From assembly GCA_964357255.1 (NCBI GenBank), contig CAYHKQ010000014.1, forward strand, positions 1 through 35,308: a stretch of DNA of 35,308 bases, read 5' to 3'. This DNA is from JBBTIS01 sp038059855 (GTDB lineage Bacteria > Elusimicrobiota > Elusimicrobia > JACQPE01). Every line of letters begins with the position of its first letter. Within the stretch, counting starts at the first letter, position 1. Below are positions 27,416-35,308 of this stretch, piece after piece. The translations under genes and the position numbers were made by a program. The notes beneath the pieces are model-generated. The model did no database searches, was not told where the DNA came from, and saw only the letters and a program-made list of their open reading frames with translations.

Positions 27416-29855
27416 TCATTCGCTCGTTCTTTTCGACGCGTATCATTATTTGCATCGCTCTTATCACGCCTTGCCGCCGCTCATGAACAAGCAGGGCCAA
27501 AATGTCGGCGCGGTTTATGGTTTTGCCAGGACCATCCTCAAGCTCTTAAAAAAACTTAAGCCCGCGTACTTCGCCGTGTGCTGGGACGCGAAGCCGCAGT
27601 ATCGTCTGGCGATTGACCCCGAGTATAAGGCCAACCGCCCTGAAACGCCCGATGATTTAAGAACCCAAATAGGACTTGCCCGCCGCCTGGTGAGCCTGTG
27701 GCGGTTGCCGGAACTTAGCGCCGAGGGTCACGAGGCGGATGACCTGATGGCTTCAATGGCGGCGCAGGCCGCGGCTCTGGGCGTGCGCGCCGTCCTCGTG
27801 AGCTCGGACAAAGATTTAATGCAAACGGTGGGAGAGAGCGTGAGTGTTTATTTGGAGCATAAAGAGGAATGGATGGACGCGGCTAAGGTTGAGGCTAAAT
27901 ACGGCGTTCCCCCCGGCAGGCTCACCGACTATTTCGCTTTGGTTGGGGACGCTACGGATAACATTCCGGGTATTTGCGGAGTGGGACCCAAAACAGCGTT
28001 GTCCTTGTTGGAAAAATTTGCCAATGTCGAAGCTTTGTGCCGGGCTTGCCTCGATCCCATGGCTTCTTTGCCCGATAAAATTCGAGCTCAGATTCTTGGC
28101 GACCCTGAACGCTTGAGGGCCAACAAGCTTTTAGTTACGCTCAAAACGGACATTTCCCTTAACCTCGGCCCTCGGGATCTGTGCTTGCCGGAGCGAACCG
28201 GGGATGAATTTCGGCAGTTTCTCGTTGAACTGGGTTTCGTAAGCTTGCTCAATGACTTAAAGGCTTTAGGGTGGATGGGGGAAAGAGCGGCAGGAGAGGG
28301 GGAGACGGGGAGAGGGGGCGATGAAAACAGAAAGTTTGTCGTTATTGACGAAGGTTTCCCAGGGGAAGAGGGGGCATTGGGAAAAATTAGCGATCCGGAC
28401 CTGGCTAAGGTCGTGTTTGATTGGAAGGCTTGGCTTCACCGTCATCCTGAATGGGCGGGTCTGATCAAGGGTCCTCTGTTGGACGCGAAGATTCTTGCCT
28501 GGCTGGTCAATCCTTCCGAGGAGTCCTATGCTCAAGAATGGCTTGAGGAAAAATACGGCGCGCAAGATTTGGCCGCTTTGACGTTTAAGATGGAAAGACA
28601 GCTTCGAGACAGCGGGTTGTGGAGTATTTACGAAACGCTTGAACTTCCGTTGATTTCGGCGCTTTTTGGGATGGAACATACGGGAATTACCCTGGACCGT
28701 TCGTGTCTTGAATCCCTGGAACGCCAGTGGAGTGGGCAGATGCAGGCTAGCCGGCAGGCTTTTATGGCCGCCTCGGGCGCGCCGCCGGATTTAAACCTTA
28801 ATTCTCCCAAACAACTCGCTTTTCTTCTTTTTGAAAAAATGAAGCTCCCGACGTTTAAAAAAATTAAGACAGGATTTTCCACGGACGAAGAAGTTTTGAC
28901 CAAACTGGCCAAAATTCATCCGGCCGTTAAACACCTGCTGGAACATCGCGAACTCGCCAAGCTACGTTCCACCTATATTGAAGGACTGCTCTCGGCCATT
29001 AATGCGGCCACGGGCAAGATTCATGCCACTTTTCACCAGGAAGGCACGCAAACAGGGAGGCTTTCGTGCTCGAATCCTAATTTGCAAAATATTCCAGTCC
29101 GCACGGATCATGGCATGGCGTTGCGGCGCGCTTTTGTGCCGGCTGGGGAGGGATGGGAGTTTTTGTCCTTGGATTATTCGCAGATTGACTTAAGAGTTTT
29201 CGCGCATTTAAGCGGCGATCCGGAACTGATCCGTTTTTTTCAGGAAGGGCGGGACATTCATCAGGAGACGGCGAAAGCGCTTCTTGCGGGTCAAGAGGGC
29301 GTCGCCGTGACTCCTGATATGCGCCGTCATGCCAAGGCCGTCAATTTTGGGATTCTTTACGGTATGGGCGCCTGGGGGTTGGCGCGGGAACTCGACATTG
29401 ACCCCAAAAAAGCGGAAGAATTTATAGATCTCTATAATATACGCTTTCCGGGCGTGCAAACCTGGAAGGACAAAGTGATCGAGGATGCGCGGCGCGATGG
29501 ATACGTCAAGACGCTTGTGGGGCGGGTCCGGTTTCTCGAGCATATCAATTCTAGCCGCAGGGATTTGCGGGAATTTTCAGAGAGAGCCGCGGTGAATACT
29601 CCCGTGCAAGGGACAAGCTCCGACATCGTCAAGATCGCGATGATCAAGCTTCTCGCGCATCTCGCCGGCGAACGATTAAAAACGCGCATGTTGCTTCAGG
29701 TGCATGATGAAATTTTGCTTGAAGGACCCCGGGGGGAGATGATTTTTCACGCGCCCAAATTTTGTCAGATTCTTTGCCAAGCCGTGACGCTCAAAGTTCC
29801 GCTGGAGGTTCATGCCAAAATGGGTCCAAACTGGAGGGATATTGTTCCCCTCTAG
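27381..29855 (+). CDS. polA: DNA polymerase I, proofreading site not recognisable
   Basis: 824 residues from ATG 27381, which puts 13 residues before LVLFDAYHYLHRSYHALP; an upstream in-frame ATG at 27354 is possible. The 5'-nuclease domain (about 1-290) has EADDLMASM, SSDKDLMQ and GDATDNIPGICGVGPKTA. The middle (about 295-480) corresponds to the 3'-5' exonuclease fold but is shortened; the usual DxE motif is not seen and a Gly/Glu/Arg low-complexity insert lies near its start, so editing is probably lost. The polymerase domain has motif A DYSQIDLR (Asp598), motif B RRHAKAVNFGILYG (Lys652) and motif C VHDE (Asp776). In motif A the usual Glu (Glu710 in E. coli) is Asp603. It acts in Okazaki fragment processing and repair. 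It overlaps the genes on both sides. Confidence 0.95.
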   Translation: MKSPDKFPFPTNHSLVLFDAYHYLHRSYHALPPLMNKQGQNVGAVYGFARTILKLLKKLKPAYFAVCWDAKPQYRLAIDPEYKANRPETPDDLRTQIGLARRLVSLWRLPELSAEGHEADDLMASMAAQAAALGVRAVLVSSDKDLMQTVGESVSVYLEHKEEWMDAAKVEAKYGVPPGRLTDYFALVGDATDNIPGICGVGPKTALSLLEKFANVEALCRACLDPMASLPDKIRAQILGDPERLRANKLLVTLKTDISLNLGPRDLCLPERTGDEFRQFLVELGFVSLLNDLKALGWMGERAAGEGETGRGGDENRKFVVIDEGFPGEEGALGKISDPDLAKVVFDWKAWLHRHPEWAGLIKGPLLDAKILAWLVNPSEESYAQEWLEEKYGAQDLAALTFKMERQLRDSGLWSIYETLELPLISALFGMEHTGITLDRSCLESLERQWSGQMQASRQAFMAASGAPPDLNLNSPKQLAFLLFEKMKLPTFKKIKTGFSTDEEVLTKLAKIHPAVKHLLEHRELAKLRSTYIEGLLSAINAATGKIHATFHQEGTQTGRLSCSNPNLQNIPVRTDHGMALRRAFVPAGEGWEFLSLDYSQIDLRVFAHLSGDPELIRFFQEGRDIHQETAKALLAGQEGVAVTPDMRRHAKAVNFGILYGMGAWGLARELDIDPKKAEEFIDLYNIRFPGVQTWKDKVIEDARRDGYVKTLVGRVRFLEHINSSRRDLREFSERAAVNTPVQGTSSDIVKIAMIKLLAHLAGERLKTRMLLQVHDEILLEGPRGEMIFHAPKFCQILCQAVTLKVPLEVHAKMGPNWRDIVPL

Positions 29856-30588
29856 AATTCCAAAAAGTATCGGCGCTCTTTTGATCGCCATGATGGCGGG
29901 GTATCTTTTCAAGGAGATTTTCCCCGGCCCTGCGATTAGTTTGTTCGCCTTGATTCCCGCTGAGGTAACGCGGCGGTTTTGGATTTGGCAAATCGCGACC
30001 TACCTCTTCCTTCACGGCAGCCTGATCCATCTGCTTTTCAACGGACTTTCCCTTTATTGGTTTGGGCCGCCGCTGATTGAGAGGTGGGGGGAGAAGGAAT
30101 TTTTGAAATTTTTTGTGATTTGCGGCTTGGGGGCCGGCGTTATCAGCGTCGCCGTGCAACATGCGAGCCCTATCCCCATCGTGGGATGTTCAGGCGCGAT
30201 TTTTGGATTACTTTATGCCTGGGCCCGCGAGTATCCTGACGCGGTCATTTATGTGTACGGGATTTTTCCCATGCGCGCGCGGCATTTGGTTATCCTGCTT
30301 TTTGTCGTTGAATTATTGCTCAGCTATACGCCCAGTCCCATCGCTCGATTCGCGCATTTGGGAGGGCTTTTGACGGGATGGATTTATCTGCGTTCGGGTG
30401 ATTGGAAAGAACGAATTCAAGCGCAATGGCTTCGGCGCGAGCGTGCTTACCGGGAGATTCCGCCTCGGCCCGAAGATGATATTGACCGTATTCTGGAAAA
30501 AATCAGTAGGGAGGGAATCGGTTCGCTCACGGCGATTGAACGCAATAGGCTAGACCAGGCCGGCCGCCGCGGGGAGCGACGGCATTGA
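29812..30588 (+). CDS. Rhomboid family intramembrane serine protease
   Basis: 258 residues from ATG 29812, with GGAGG only three bases before it; a TTG at 29842 with its own GGAGGG is an equally plausible start. Both overlap the polA end. The rhomboid core is complete: HGSLIHLLFNGLSLYWFG (His and Asn that line the active site), GCSG with catalytic Ser127, and AHLGG with catalytic His182. About six helices are expected in the inner membrane. The cytoplasmic tail after the last helix (about 200-258), with DDIDRILEKISREGIGSLT and ERNRLD, is a conserved C-terminal helix found in many bacterial rhomboids. The substrate is unknown. It overlaps coaE by TTGA. Confidence 0.92.
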   Translation: MPKWVQTGGILFPSRIPKSIGALLIAMMAGYLFKEIFPGPAISLFALIPAEVTRRFWIWQIATYLFLHGSLIHLLFNGLSLYWFGPPLIERWGEKEFLKFFVICGLGAGVISVAVQHASPIPIVGCSGAIFGLLYAWAREYPDAVIYVYGIFPMRARHLVILLFVVELLLSYTPSPIARFAHLGGLLTGWIYLRSGDWKERIQAQWLRRERAYREIPPRPEDDIDRILEKISREGIGSLTAIERNRLDQAGRRGERRH

Positions 30589-31250
30589 CGGGAGGGCATT
30601 TTTTCGGCAGGGGCAAACCCACTCTGACTTTGGCTGTTACCGGAAATTTGGGGTCGGGAAAATCCGAGGTTTTAAAAAGTTTTAAGAAACTTGGCGCTCA
30701 AACCTTTGATTGCGATCAAATCGCCCGTGAACTGACCGGGGGGGCGCGCACGTGGATTTTGCGGCGCGTGGCGGTTTTGTTGGGAAGCGAAGTTTTTGAT
30801 AACCAAGGGCGCTTTGACCGGGCGGCCGCGGCGCGGTTGGTGTTTTCTAAGCCCCCTAAGCGCCGGGCGCTGGAGGCATTGCTTCATCCCCTTATTCTTA
30901 GGGAGCTTTTACGGCGCTTGCGAATTTCAAAAAATCCGCTTCGCGCGGTCGAAGCGCCCCTTCTTTTTGAATCCGAACAAGAGCATTTTTTTGACGCGGT
31001 CCTGGTTGTTCGCTCGGGCGATCGAGTCATCAGAAAGCGTCTGAAAAAAAAGGGCTGGGGTCCCGGGGAAATTCGCGCGCGACTTGCGGCCCAGATGCCT
31101 TTAAAAGAGAAATGCCGCAAAGCCGATTTTATTTTGGATAATAATGGAACTTACCATGAAATTCACCGGCAGGTGAAAGGAATCCACCAGGCGTGCCAAA
31201 TTATTATTAAGAATTTTCAGAAGGAGGATAAAATTCGCCATGATAAATGA
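30585..31250 (+). CDS. coaE: Dephospho-CoA kinase
   Basis: 221 residues. It starts at TTG 30585, which overlaps the rhomboid stop (TTGA), with GGGGAG at 30571..30576 as ribosome-binding site. The P-loop GNLGSGKS (20-27) is followed by DCDQIARELT, the CoA-binding family signature, and later by LLHPLILREL, EAPLLFESEQEHFFD and VRSGDRVIRKRL. It carries out the last step of coenzyme A synthesis, phosphorylating the 3' hydroxyl of dephospho-CoA with ATP in the cytoplasm. The basic N-terminal eleven residues and the C-terminal tail (IIIKNFQKEDKIRHDK) are a little longer than usual. The stop lies inside the rho start region. Confidence 0.94.
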   Translation: MTGGHFFGRGKPTLTLAVTGNLGSGKSEVLKSFKKLGAQTFDCDQIARELTGGARTWILRRVAVLLGSEVFDNQGRFDRAAAARLVFSKPPKRRALEALLHPLILRELLRRLRISKNPLRAVEAPLLFESEQEHFFDAVLVVRSGDRVIRKRLKKKGWGPGEIRARLAAQMPLKEKCRKADFILDNNGTYHEIHRQVKGIHQACQIIIKNFQKEDKIRHDK

Positions 31251-32580
31251 AGAAACACGTGTTGCCGGCGCCCCAGGCGCTTTCGGCGCTCCCGGCCGAC
31301 CCGGATCCACCCGGCTGGTCTTTGAGGCGCAGGCCCTTTCAAAAATGAACATTCCTGAGATCATGCGCATTGCCAATGAGCTCAAAATTGATTCCTCCTT
31401 GGGCATGAGAAAACAAGAAATAATCGCCAGAATTTTGGAGGTTCAGGCCAAGGAGCACGGCATTGTCGAATCCGAAGGCGTTTTGGAAATTTTACCGGAT
31501 GGCTTCGGATTCCTCCGTTCCTCGAGTTATAACTACCTCTCAGGGCCGGACGATATTTATGTGAGTCCCAGCCAAATCAAACGTTTTGGCTTAAGAAAGG
31601 GAGACACAATCAGCGGGATCGTGCGTCCGCCTAAGGACGGAGAGCGGTTTTTCGCCCTTCTTCAACTCAAGACCGTCAATAAGGTCGAGGTGGAAAAGCT
31701 CTCAGGCCGCCCCCTGTTTGACAACCTAACGCCCTTTTATCCGAAAAACCGCCTAGTTCTTGAAACCATCAAGACGGAGTTAACCATGCGTTGCCTCGAC
31801 CTGATCGCGCCCGTGGGCAAGGGGCAGCGCGGCCTTATTGTTTCGCCCCCGCGCGCGGGTAAAACCATCATGCTCCAAAATATCGCCAATGGAATTTCGG
31901 TCAATCATCCGGAGGTTTATCTGATTGTTTTGTTGATTGACGAGCGCCCGGAGGAGGTCACCGACATGCAACGCTCGGTCAAAGGGGAGGTGATTTCCTC
32001 GACTTTTGACGAACCTGCGGATCGGCACGTGCAGGTGGCGGAAATGGTTATTGAGAAAGCCAAGCGCTTGGTGGAAAATGGCGTTGATGTGGTGATTTTG
32101 CTCGATTCCATCACTCGGATGGCCAGGGCGTATAACACCATCACTCCATCATCGGGCCGAGTCCTCTCCGGCGGCATCGAAGCCACCAGCCTTCAGCGCC
32201 CTAAGCGTTTTTTTGGCGCCGCGCGCAACATCGAGGAGGGGGGAAGTCTGACGATTTTGGCCACGGCTTTGATCGAGACCGGCAGTCGCATGGACGACGT
32301 GATTTTTGAGGAGTTTAAAGGCACCGGCAATATGGAACTTTATCTTGACCGCAAGCTCTCCGACAAAAGAATCTTCCCCGCTATTGACATCAATCGTAGC
32401 GGCACGCGCAAAGAAGAATTATTGCTCGGAGAAGACGAACTTAATAAGGTCTGGGTTCTGCGTAAAGTCCTCTCCCCGCTCAATCCTATTGAGGCTATGG
32501 AACTTTTGGTGGACAAGCTTGGCTCCACCAAGGCCAACAAGGACTTTTTAAAATCCATGGAACTCGCAAGCGAGGATTAG
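31240..32580 (+). CDS. rho: Transcription termination factor Rho
   Basis: 446 residues. ATG 31240 has AAGGAGG at 31221..31227, twelve bases upstream, and overlaps the coaE stop. An unusual N-terminus, AGAPGAFGAPGRPGS, precedes the Rho N-terminal helices (MNIPEIMRIANELKID from residue 36). The RNA-binding cold-shock-like domain follows (EGVLEILPDGFGFLRS). The hexameric ATPase has P-loop SPPRAGKT (202-209), the LLIDERPEEVTDM segment, LDSITRMARAYN, and the Q/R-loop region SSGRVLSGG. Rho is an RNA-dependent helicase that terminates transcription. ATG 31345 is an alternative start but has no ribosome-binding site. No gene follows on this strand. Confidence 0.96.
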   Translation: MINEETRVAGAPGAFGAPGRPGSTRLVFEAQALSKMNIPEIMRIANELKIDSSLGMRKQEIIARILEVQAKEHGIVESEGVLEILPDGFGFLRSSSYNYLSGPDDIYVSPSQIKRFGLRKGDTISGIVRPPKDGERFFALLQLKTVNKVEVEKLSGRPLFDNLTPFYPKNRLVLETIKTELTMRCLDLIAPVGKGQRGLIVSPPRAGKTIMLQNIANGISVNHPEVYLIVLLIDERPEEVTDMQRSVKGEVISSTFDEPADRHVQVAEMVIEKAKRLVENGVDVVILLDSITRMARAYNTITPSSGRVLSGGIEATSLQRPKRFFGAARNIEEGGSLTILATALIETGSRMDDVIFEEFKGTGNMELYLDRKLSDKRIFPAIDINRSGTRKEELLLGEDELNKVWVLRKVLSPLNPIEAMELLVDKLGSTKANKDFLKSMELASED

Positions 32581-32638
32581 CCCGAAAAATTCAGTTGGAT
32601 GGACTACAAACACGGACGGGGAGGAGGGTGGTAAGGAC

Positions 32639-33595
32639 TTAGTGCTTCTTAGATCGGGAGGGGCCAACAAGATAAGGACTTCTGCGGTCTTTAACACATG
32701 GAACTTCTTCCAGCCAACTTAGGTCACGGCTAATCAATAGTTCCGTCATTTCTGCGTGGTGGGTGTTTTTCATGGCTACCGGCTTCATTTGGAAATAATG
32801 CCTTCTGGCCAAATCTCTCACTTCGGGGGCATTGTCGTAGGTCATCAAAAATTCTCCTGATAATTCCTCGCAGGTTTCGAATAGCTTCTCATGGTCTAAA
32901 TCGCAGTGGTTATAGAGCCGACTGCCAGCTTTTTTTCCTCCGGCAGTATAAGGAGGGTCAATGAAGTAAACAACATCTTTTTTATTTTTGTTTTTAGCTA
33001 GAGTTTCTAACCCGTCCGCACAAACAAAATCGATTTTATGGGCGACTAAGCCGATATTTCGGATTCTTCTAGCAATCGTCTGCGGATACCAACGGGATAA
33101 AATGCCTTTGCCGTTTTCGCCGTTTTTCACAAAGCCAGCCCCTTCGGCAAGAATCCCTCCATGAAAGGTGCGATTCTTCAAAATGGTTTGAAACGCAATT
33201 TCCCTCAAAGTTTTCCTTTTCGTTGCCAGCTCTATGACCGCGCTTTCGCGAGTCAGGTCAAAATTCAGAATTTTCTTTGTCAACCATTCTCTATCGTCTC
33301 CAATGATCGTCTGCCACGCAGCGGCCATTTCTTTATCCATCTCCACCATCAAAGCTCGTTCAGTCAAATTCTCAAAAACCGCCGTTAGGCTGATAGTGCC
33401 GCCGCCGGTAAAAGGTTCGACCAAGCATTTAGGTCTTTGAAGGCTTTCCATCCACCTGCGGAACAAAGGAACCAGCCAAGTTTTTCCGCCTGGATAACGG
33501 AACGGGCTACGTTGAGGTACGGATGCTACATTAACCACCTTAGGGGTTTTAAGCCCATCTTGGTATATCCCTGGGAATAAAGAGAATTCCGACAT
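32639..33595 (-). CDS. D12-class (Dam-like) DNA adenine-N6 methyltransferase
   Basis: 318 residues. The D12 class is shown by FRYPGGK (32-38, motif X), VEPFTGGG (59-66, S-adenosylmethionine motif I) and the catalytic DPPY (213-216) in FIDPPYTAGG. These enzymes methylate adenine N6. It starts five bases after the stop of the NotI-like nuclease gene on the same strand, so the two form a restriction-modification operon with the nuclease first. The region before the FRYPGGK motif (about 30 residues) is a short extension. DNA here is visibly richer in A and T than in the neighbouring rho gene, which suggests horizontal transfer. The target sequence cannot be read from the protein, but it must contain adenine if the usual chemistry holds. 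Confidence 0.92.
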   Translation of the reverse strand: MSEFSLFPGIYQDGLKTPKVVNVASVPQRSPFRYPGGKTWLVPLFRRWMESLQRPKCLVEPFTGGGTISLTAVFENLTERALMVEMDKEMAAAWQTIIGDDREWLTKKILNFDLTRESAVIELATKRKTLREIAFQTILKNRTFHGGILAEGAGFVKNGENGKGILSRWYPQTIARRIRNIGLVAHKIDFVCADGLETLAKNKNKKDVVYFIDPPYTAGGKKAGSRLYNHCDLDHEKLFETCEELSGEFLMTYDNAPEVRDLARRHYFQMKPVAMKNTHHAEMTELLISRDLSWLEEVPCVKDRRSPYLVGPSRSKKH

Positions 33596-33600
33596 AAATC

Positions 33601-34485
33601 TTATTTACCGGACGGAGAAAAACTCAAATTTTCAGTCGTAGGTGGATTTTCCAGTTTCTCATCAACCTTGGACTGTAAATGCTGCACAAACTCTTGCATG
33701 CTTCCGGGTTGTGAGCGCGTAATCTGAATTAGGGATTCCTCAAATTTCGTGTAAACGATTTTATATTTGGAGAGCTTTAGTTGCCCCGATGAGGCTGACT
33801 TTTCAAGATCGTACACGAGCCATGCGATATCCGCCTCATTTTTCTTCACCTCTTTAAGATTTGGAAGCGTCTCGAAGAAACCTTTATTCAAGGCGACGGC
33901 AGTCTTTTTGCCCCATGCATTTAAGATACCGCCTTTGAAAATCAGTTGCGGTGCCAATCTCTTTCTTGAAGACGATAAGTAATCCGGGCGAGGATAATTA
34001 GGCTCATTGCGCCAGTCCATATTTTTATTCTTGGCCGGATTCTCCATGTAATGCTCAAAGGGATTCCGTACGTTTCCGGAGATATATACGGCTTGAACTT
34101 CCAAAGCGCCAAAGTCATAAATTTTCCCATTCTTATCGTAAGCCGCTAAAACAACATCTATATTCCCCGCGGATTTTCCCTGTTTATCGTTTAGGCGTAC
34201 TTCTGTGAGCGTTGTCCAGGTTGCCTGGCTGGGAAAAAAGAAATCGGCGGCATCGTCCGCGATGAGCCAATCCTGGCGAAAGCGGATGGGACAGGTAATC
34301 GAAATTTCACCGTCTTCGTAAACGCTGCAAACGCCAAGGGGATCTTTGGCCTTGTCTTTCGTGCAGTTGGGGACTCTATTGTTAAACGGGCAAAGGCGTC
34401 TCTGGCGGTAGCGTTTCGCTTCGGGACCCTGGTCCGCAATTGGATATCCGAAGACTTCAGCAAGCGGCTGCTTGTGCGAACGCAT
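33601..34485 (-). CDS. NotI-family type II restriction endonuclease
   Basis: 294 residues. The N-terminal region (HKQPLAEVFGYPI, then LCPFNN, NCTKDK, DPLGVCSVY, ITCPIRFRQDW) is what I know from the NotI family. It has four cysteines (32, 41, 53, 65), which match the Cys4 iron-binding fold described for NotI. The likely PD-(D/E)XK core is NIDVV (Asp110) followed by ALEVQAVYISGN (Glu129, Gln131), with Gln in the usual Lys position, as I recall for NotI relatives. NotI itself has about 380 residues, so this is a shorter member. It should cleave unmodified DNA at a GC-rich or related target. It is encoded directly upstream of the adenine methyltransferase. The ATG start is preceded by AT-rich sequence with no clear Shine-Dalgarno. 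Confidence 0.85.
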   Translation of the reverse strand: MRSHKQPLAEVFGYPIADQGPEAKRYRQRRLCPFNNRVPNCTKDKAKDPLGVCSVYEDGEISITCPIRFRQDWLIADDAADFFFPSQATWTTLTEVRLNDKQGKSAGNIDVVLAAYDKNGKIYDFGALEVQAVYISGNVRNPFEHYMENPAKNKNMDWRNEPNYPRPDYLSSSRKRLAPQLIFKGGILNAWGKKTAVALNKGFFETLPNLKEVKKNEADIAWLVYDLEKSASSGQLKLSKYKIVYTKFEESLIQITRSQPGSMQEFVQHLQSKVDEKLENPPTTENLSFSPSGK

Positions 34486-34713
34486 GGCATCATTTTACTC
34501 TATCGAGAGATTAAGCCTTGCTCCACGCTGGGATGGGCTGGGGTCGTAGGTAGCTTCGGTTATCAGGCGGTCCCATTGGGCGATTTTGTGGCCTTGGAAT
34601 TTCATGTAGAGCCCTTCGGAATGGAGAAAGGCGGGGGCCGGGGCGTCAGGAGTTGGCCATTTGGTTGCGGCTACGCCGCGCTGTGGTTTGATATTGTCCG
34701 ATGCGGGTGAAAT
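34486..34713. other. Intergenic region before the restriction gene
   Basis: 228 bases between the end of the partial right-edge gene and the NotI-like gene, both on the - strand. It should hold the promoter of the restriction-modification pair. I see an AT-rich patch next to the nuclease start but no convincing -35/-10 pair, C-box operator or controller-protein gene. A + strand open frame here (34474..34710) has no protein-like character. Confidence 0.5.
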
Positions 34714-35308
34714 TCAATCGAGCTTGACCCTGCTCCAGTCCGGGGGGCCGGGGTTTCTGAAGAAAACCCAGGTGAAACTGCGGGCAGCGCGGCAGAGGTC
34801 AAGGTTTAATTTGCGCTTGGCCTCTTTGTGATGCTCGGGCTCGGAATTGACAATAGCGGCGTATTCCACCTTCAGGAACAACCGTTTCCATTCGGCGTTC
34901 ATAGGAATATGGGGGGTTAAGTACTGGTGTTCGCTGAAAGCGTTTTCTGGAAAAGGGATGGGTTCATCTTCCCCCTCCCAAGATGTCTCTGGCGAGACAT
35001 AAAGATCAGCAGGCAGGCTCTCCTTCTTAAAGGAACCGTCCGCCTGCTCCACTAGGCCTTGCAACTGGACCTCATAGGCTTGTGAGGTTTTTTTGGCTTC
35101 CTCGAAACACCAGACTGGCTTATCTTCGTTGTAAAAGACTTTGGGGTAATTATCGAAGTTCTCAGTGATTGGGAATTGCGATGAGATTCCCCTTTCCTTT
35201 TTTAATCTAACATCAATAAGGCCTCTGCTAAGCGAACGCAGGTGTTCGTCATTGTAATTGCCTATTTTGTTTTCATAATCCTTGTAAATTTTTGGATCGT
35301 AGTCGACG
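34714..35308 (-). CDS. C-terminal part of an unrecognised protein, cut by the window edge
   Basis: The frame on the - strand is open from the right edge (35308) to the TAG stop at 34714..34716, about 197 codons, with no start inside that I trust. The TTG at 35062..35064 would give 116 residues, but the frame is open and protein-like further upstream (for example LKKERGISSQFPITENFDNY and NEDKPVWCFEEAKK). The sequence is soluble, charged and rich in aromatic residues, with no membrane segment. Near the C-terminus are HHKEAKRKLNLDLCRAARSF and RNPGPPDW. I do not recognise a family. It lies upstream of the restriction-modification pair in the same orientation and shares its AT-rich character, so it may belong to the same accessory island. 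Confidence 0.6.
   Translation of the reverse strand, partial: VDYDPKIYKDYENKIGNYNDEHLRSLSRGLIDVRLKKERGISSQFPITENFDNYPKVFYNEDKPVWCFEEAKKTSQAYEVQLQGLVEQADGSFKKESLPADLYVSPETSWEGEDEPIPFPENAFSEHQYLTPHIPMNAEWKRLFLKVEYAAIVNSEPEHHKEAKRKLNLDLCRAARSFTWVFFRNPGPPDWSRVKLD

Noticed and set aside
32581..32638. Terminator between rho and the methyltransferase gene
   Set aside because: No stem followed by a T run on either strand that I would trust in these 58 bases.
34474..34710. 78-residue + strand open frame before the right-edge gene
   Set aside because: Gly/Trp-rich low-information sequence, no ribosome-binding site, and no resemblance to any family.
1..35308. tRNA or rRNA genes
   Set aside because: No cloverleaf or conserved rRNA stretch was recognised on either strand while reading; I could not run a covariance search.

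Overview
The window looks like a piece of a metagenome-assembled bacterial scaffold. It contains three runs of N (100, 10 and 10 bases) and a low-quality left edge rich in homopolymers. I recognise no phylogenetic marker precisely. A gene several thousand codons long that joins unrelated enzyme and membrane modules, together with Sec/lipoprotein signals, a polA-rhomboid-coaE-rho cluster and moderately high GC, recalls Elusimicrobiota or Omnitrophota. This placement is an inference.

Left half (114..18328, + strand): almost uninterrupted coding in one direction. It is split only by the three N runs, and I read it as probably ONE gene of roughly 6,000 codons. In order it carries about two and a half MFS-type transporter modules, a third complete MFS module, two tandem PD-(D/E)XK (RecB/Cas4-like) nuclease domains, small membrane domains, a HAD phosphatase, a site-2 protease (M50), an ATP-grasp ligase, a signal peptidase II-like membrane domain, an M14 zinc carboxypeptidase, a GH13 alpha-amylase-family domain, and a C-terminal PQ-loop-like membrane domain resembling the plant plastid maltose exporter MEX1. 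Both 10-N gaps look like unmerged contig overlaps. Deleting the duplicated 'cattttt'-type overlap at 12156..12165 rejoins the ATP-grasp domain in frame. Linkers between modules are P/S/A-rich, and some contain in-frame copies of a palindromic repeat that also occurs between genes at 26740..26801.

18325..22296: a CUT1-type carbohydrate ABC transporter (binding lipoprotein, two permeases, ATPase). Each start overlaps the previous stop (GTGA, TGATG, ATGA, TAATG), and the first gene is coupled in this way to the end of the giant gene. GH13 plus MEX1-like plus sugar ABC genes suggests alpha-glucan/maltodextrin handling.

22365..26657: a small secreted protein of unknown function, a fused double M16 peptidase whose second half lacks the zinc site, a stand-alone response-regulator receiver (- strand), and thioredoxin. 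Thioredoxin has a near-consensus promoter placed so that its mRNA would be leaderless.

26867..32580: a housekeeping run on the + strand with overlapping genes: TlpA-like thioredoxin-fold lipoprotein, DNA polymerase I without a recognisable proofreading site, rhomboid protease, dephospho-CoA kinase and Rho.

32639..35308 (- strand): a visibly more AT-rich accessory block. It holds a NotI-family restriction endonuclease, a D12-class adenine methyltransferase directly downstream of it, and an unrecognised gene that runs off the right edge. The nuclease-methyltransferase pairing implies a target different from NotI's GCGGCCGC, which occurs at least five times in this window.
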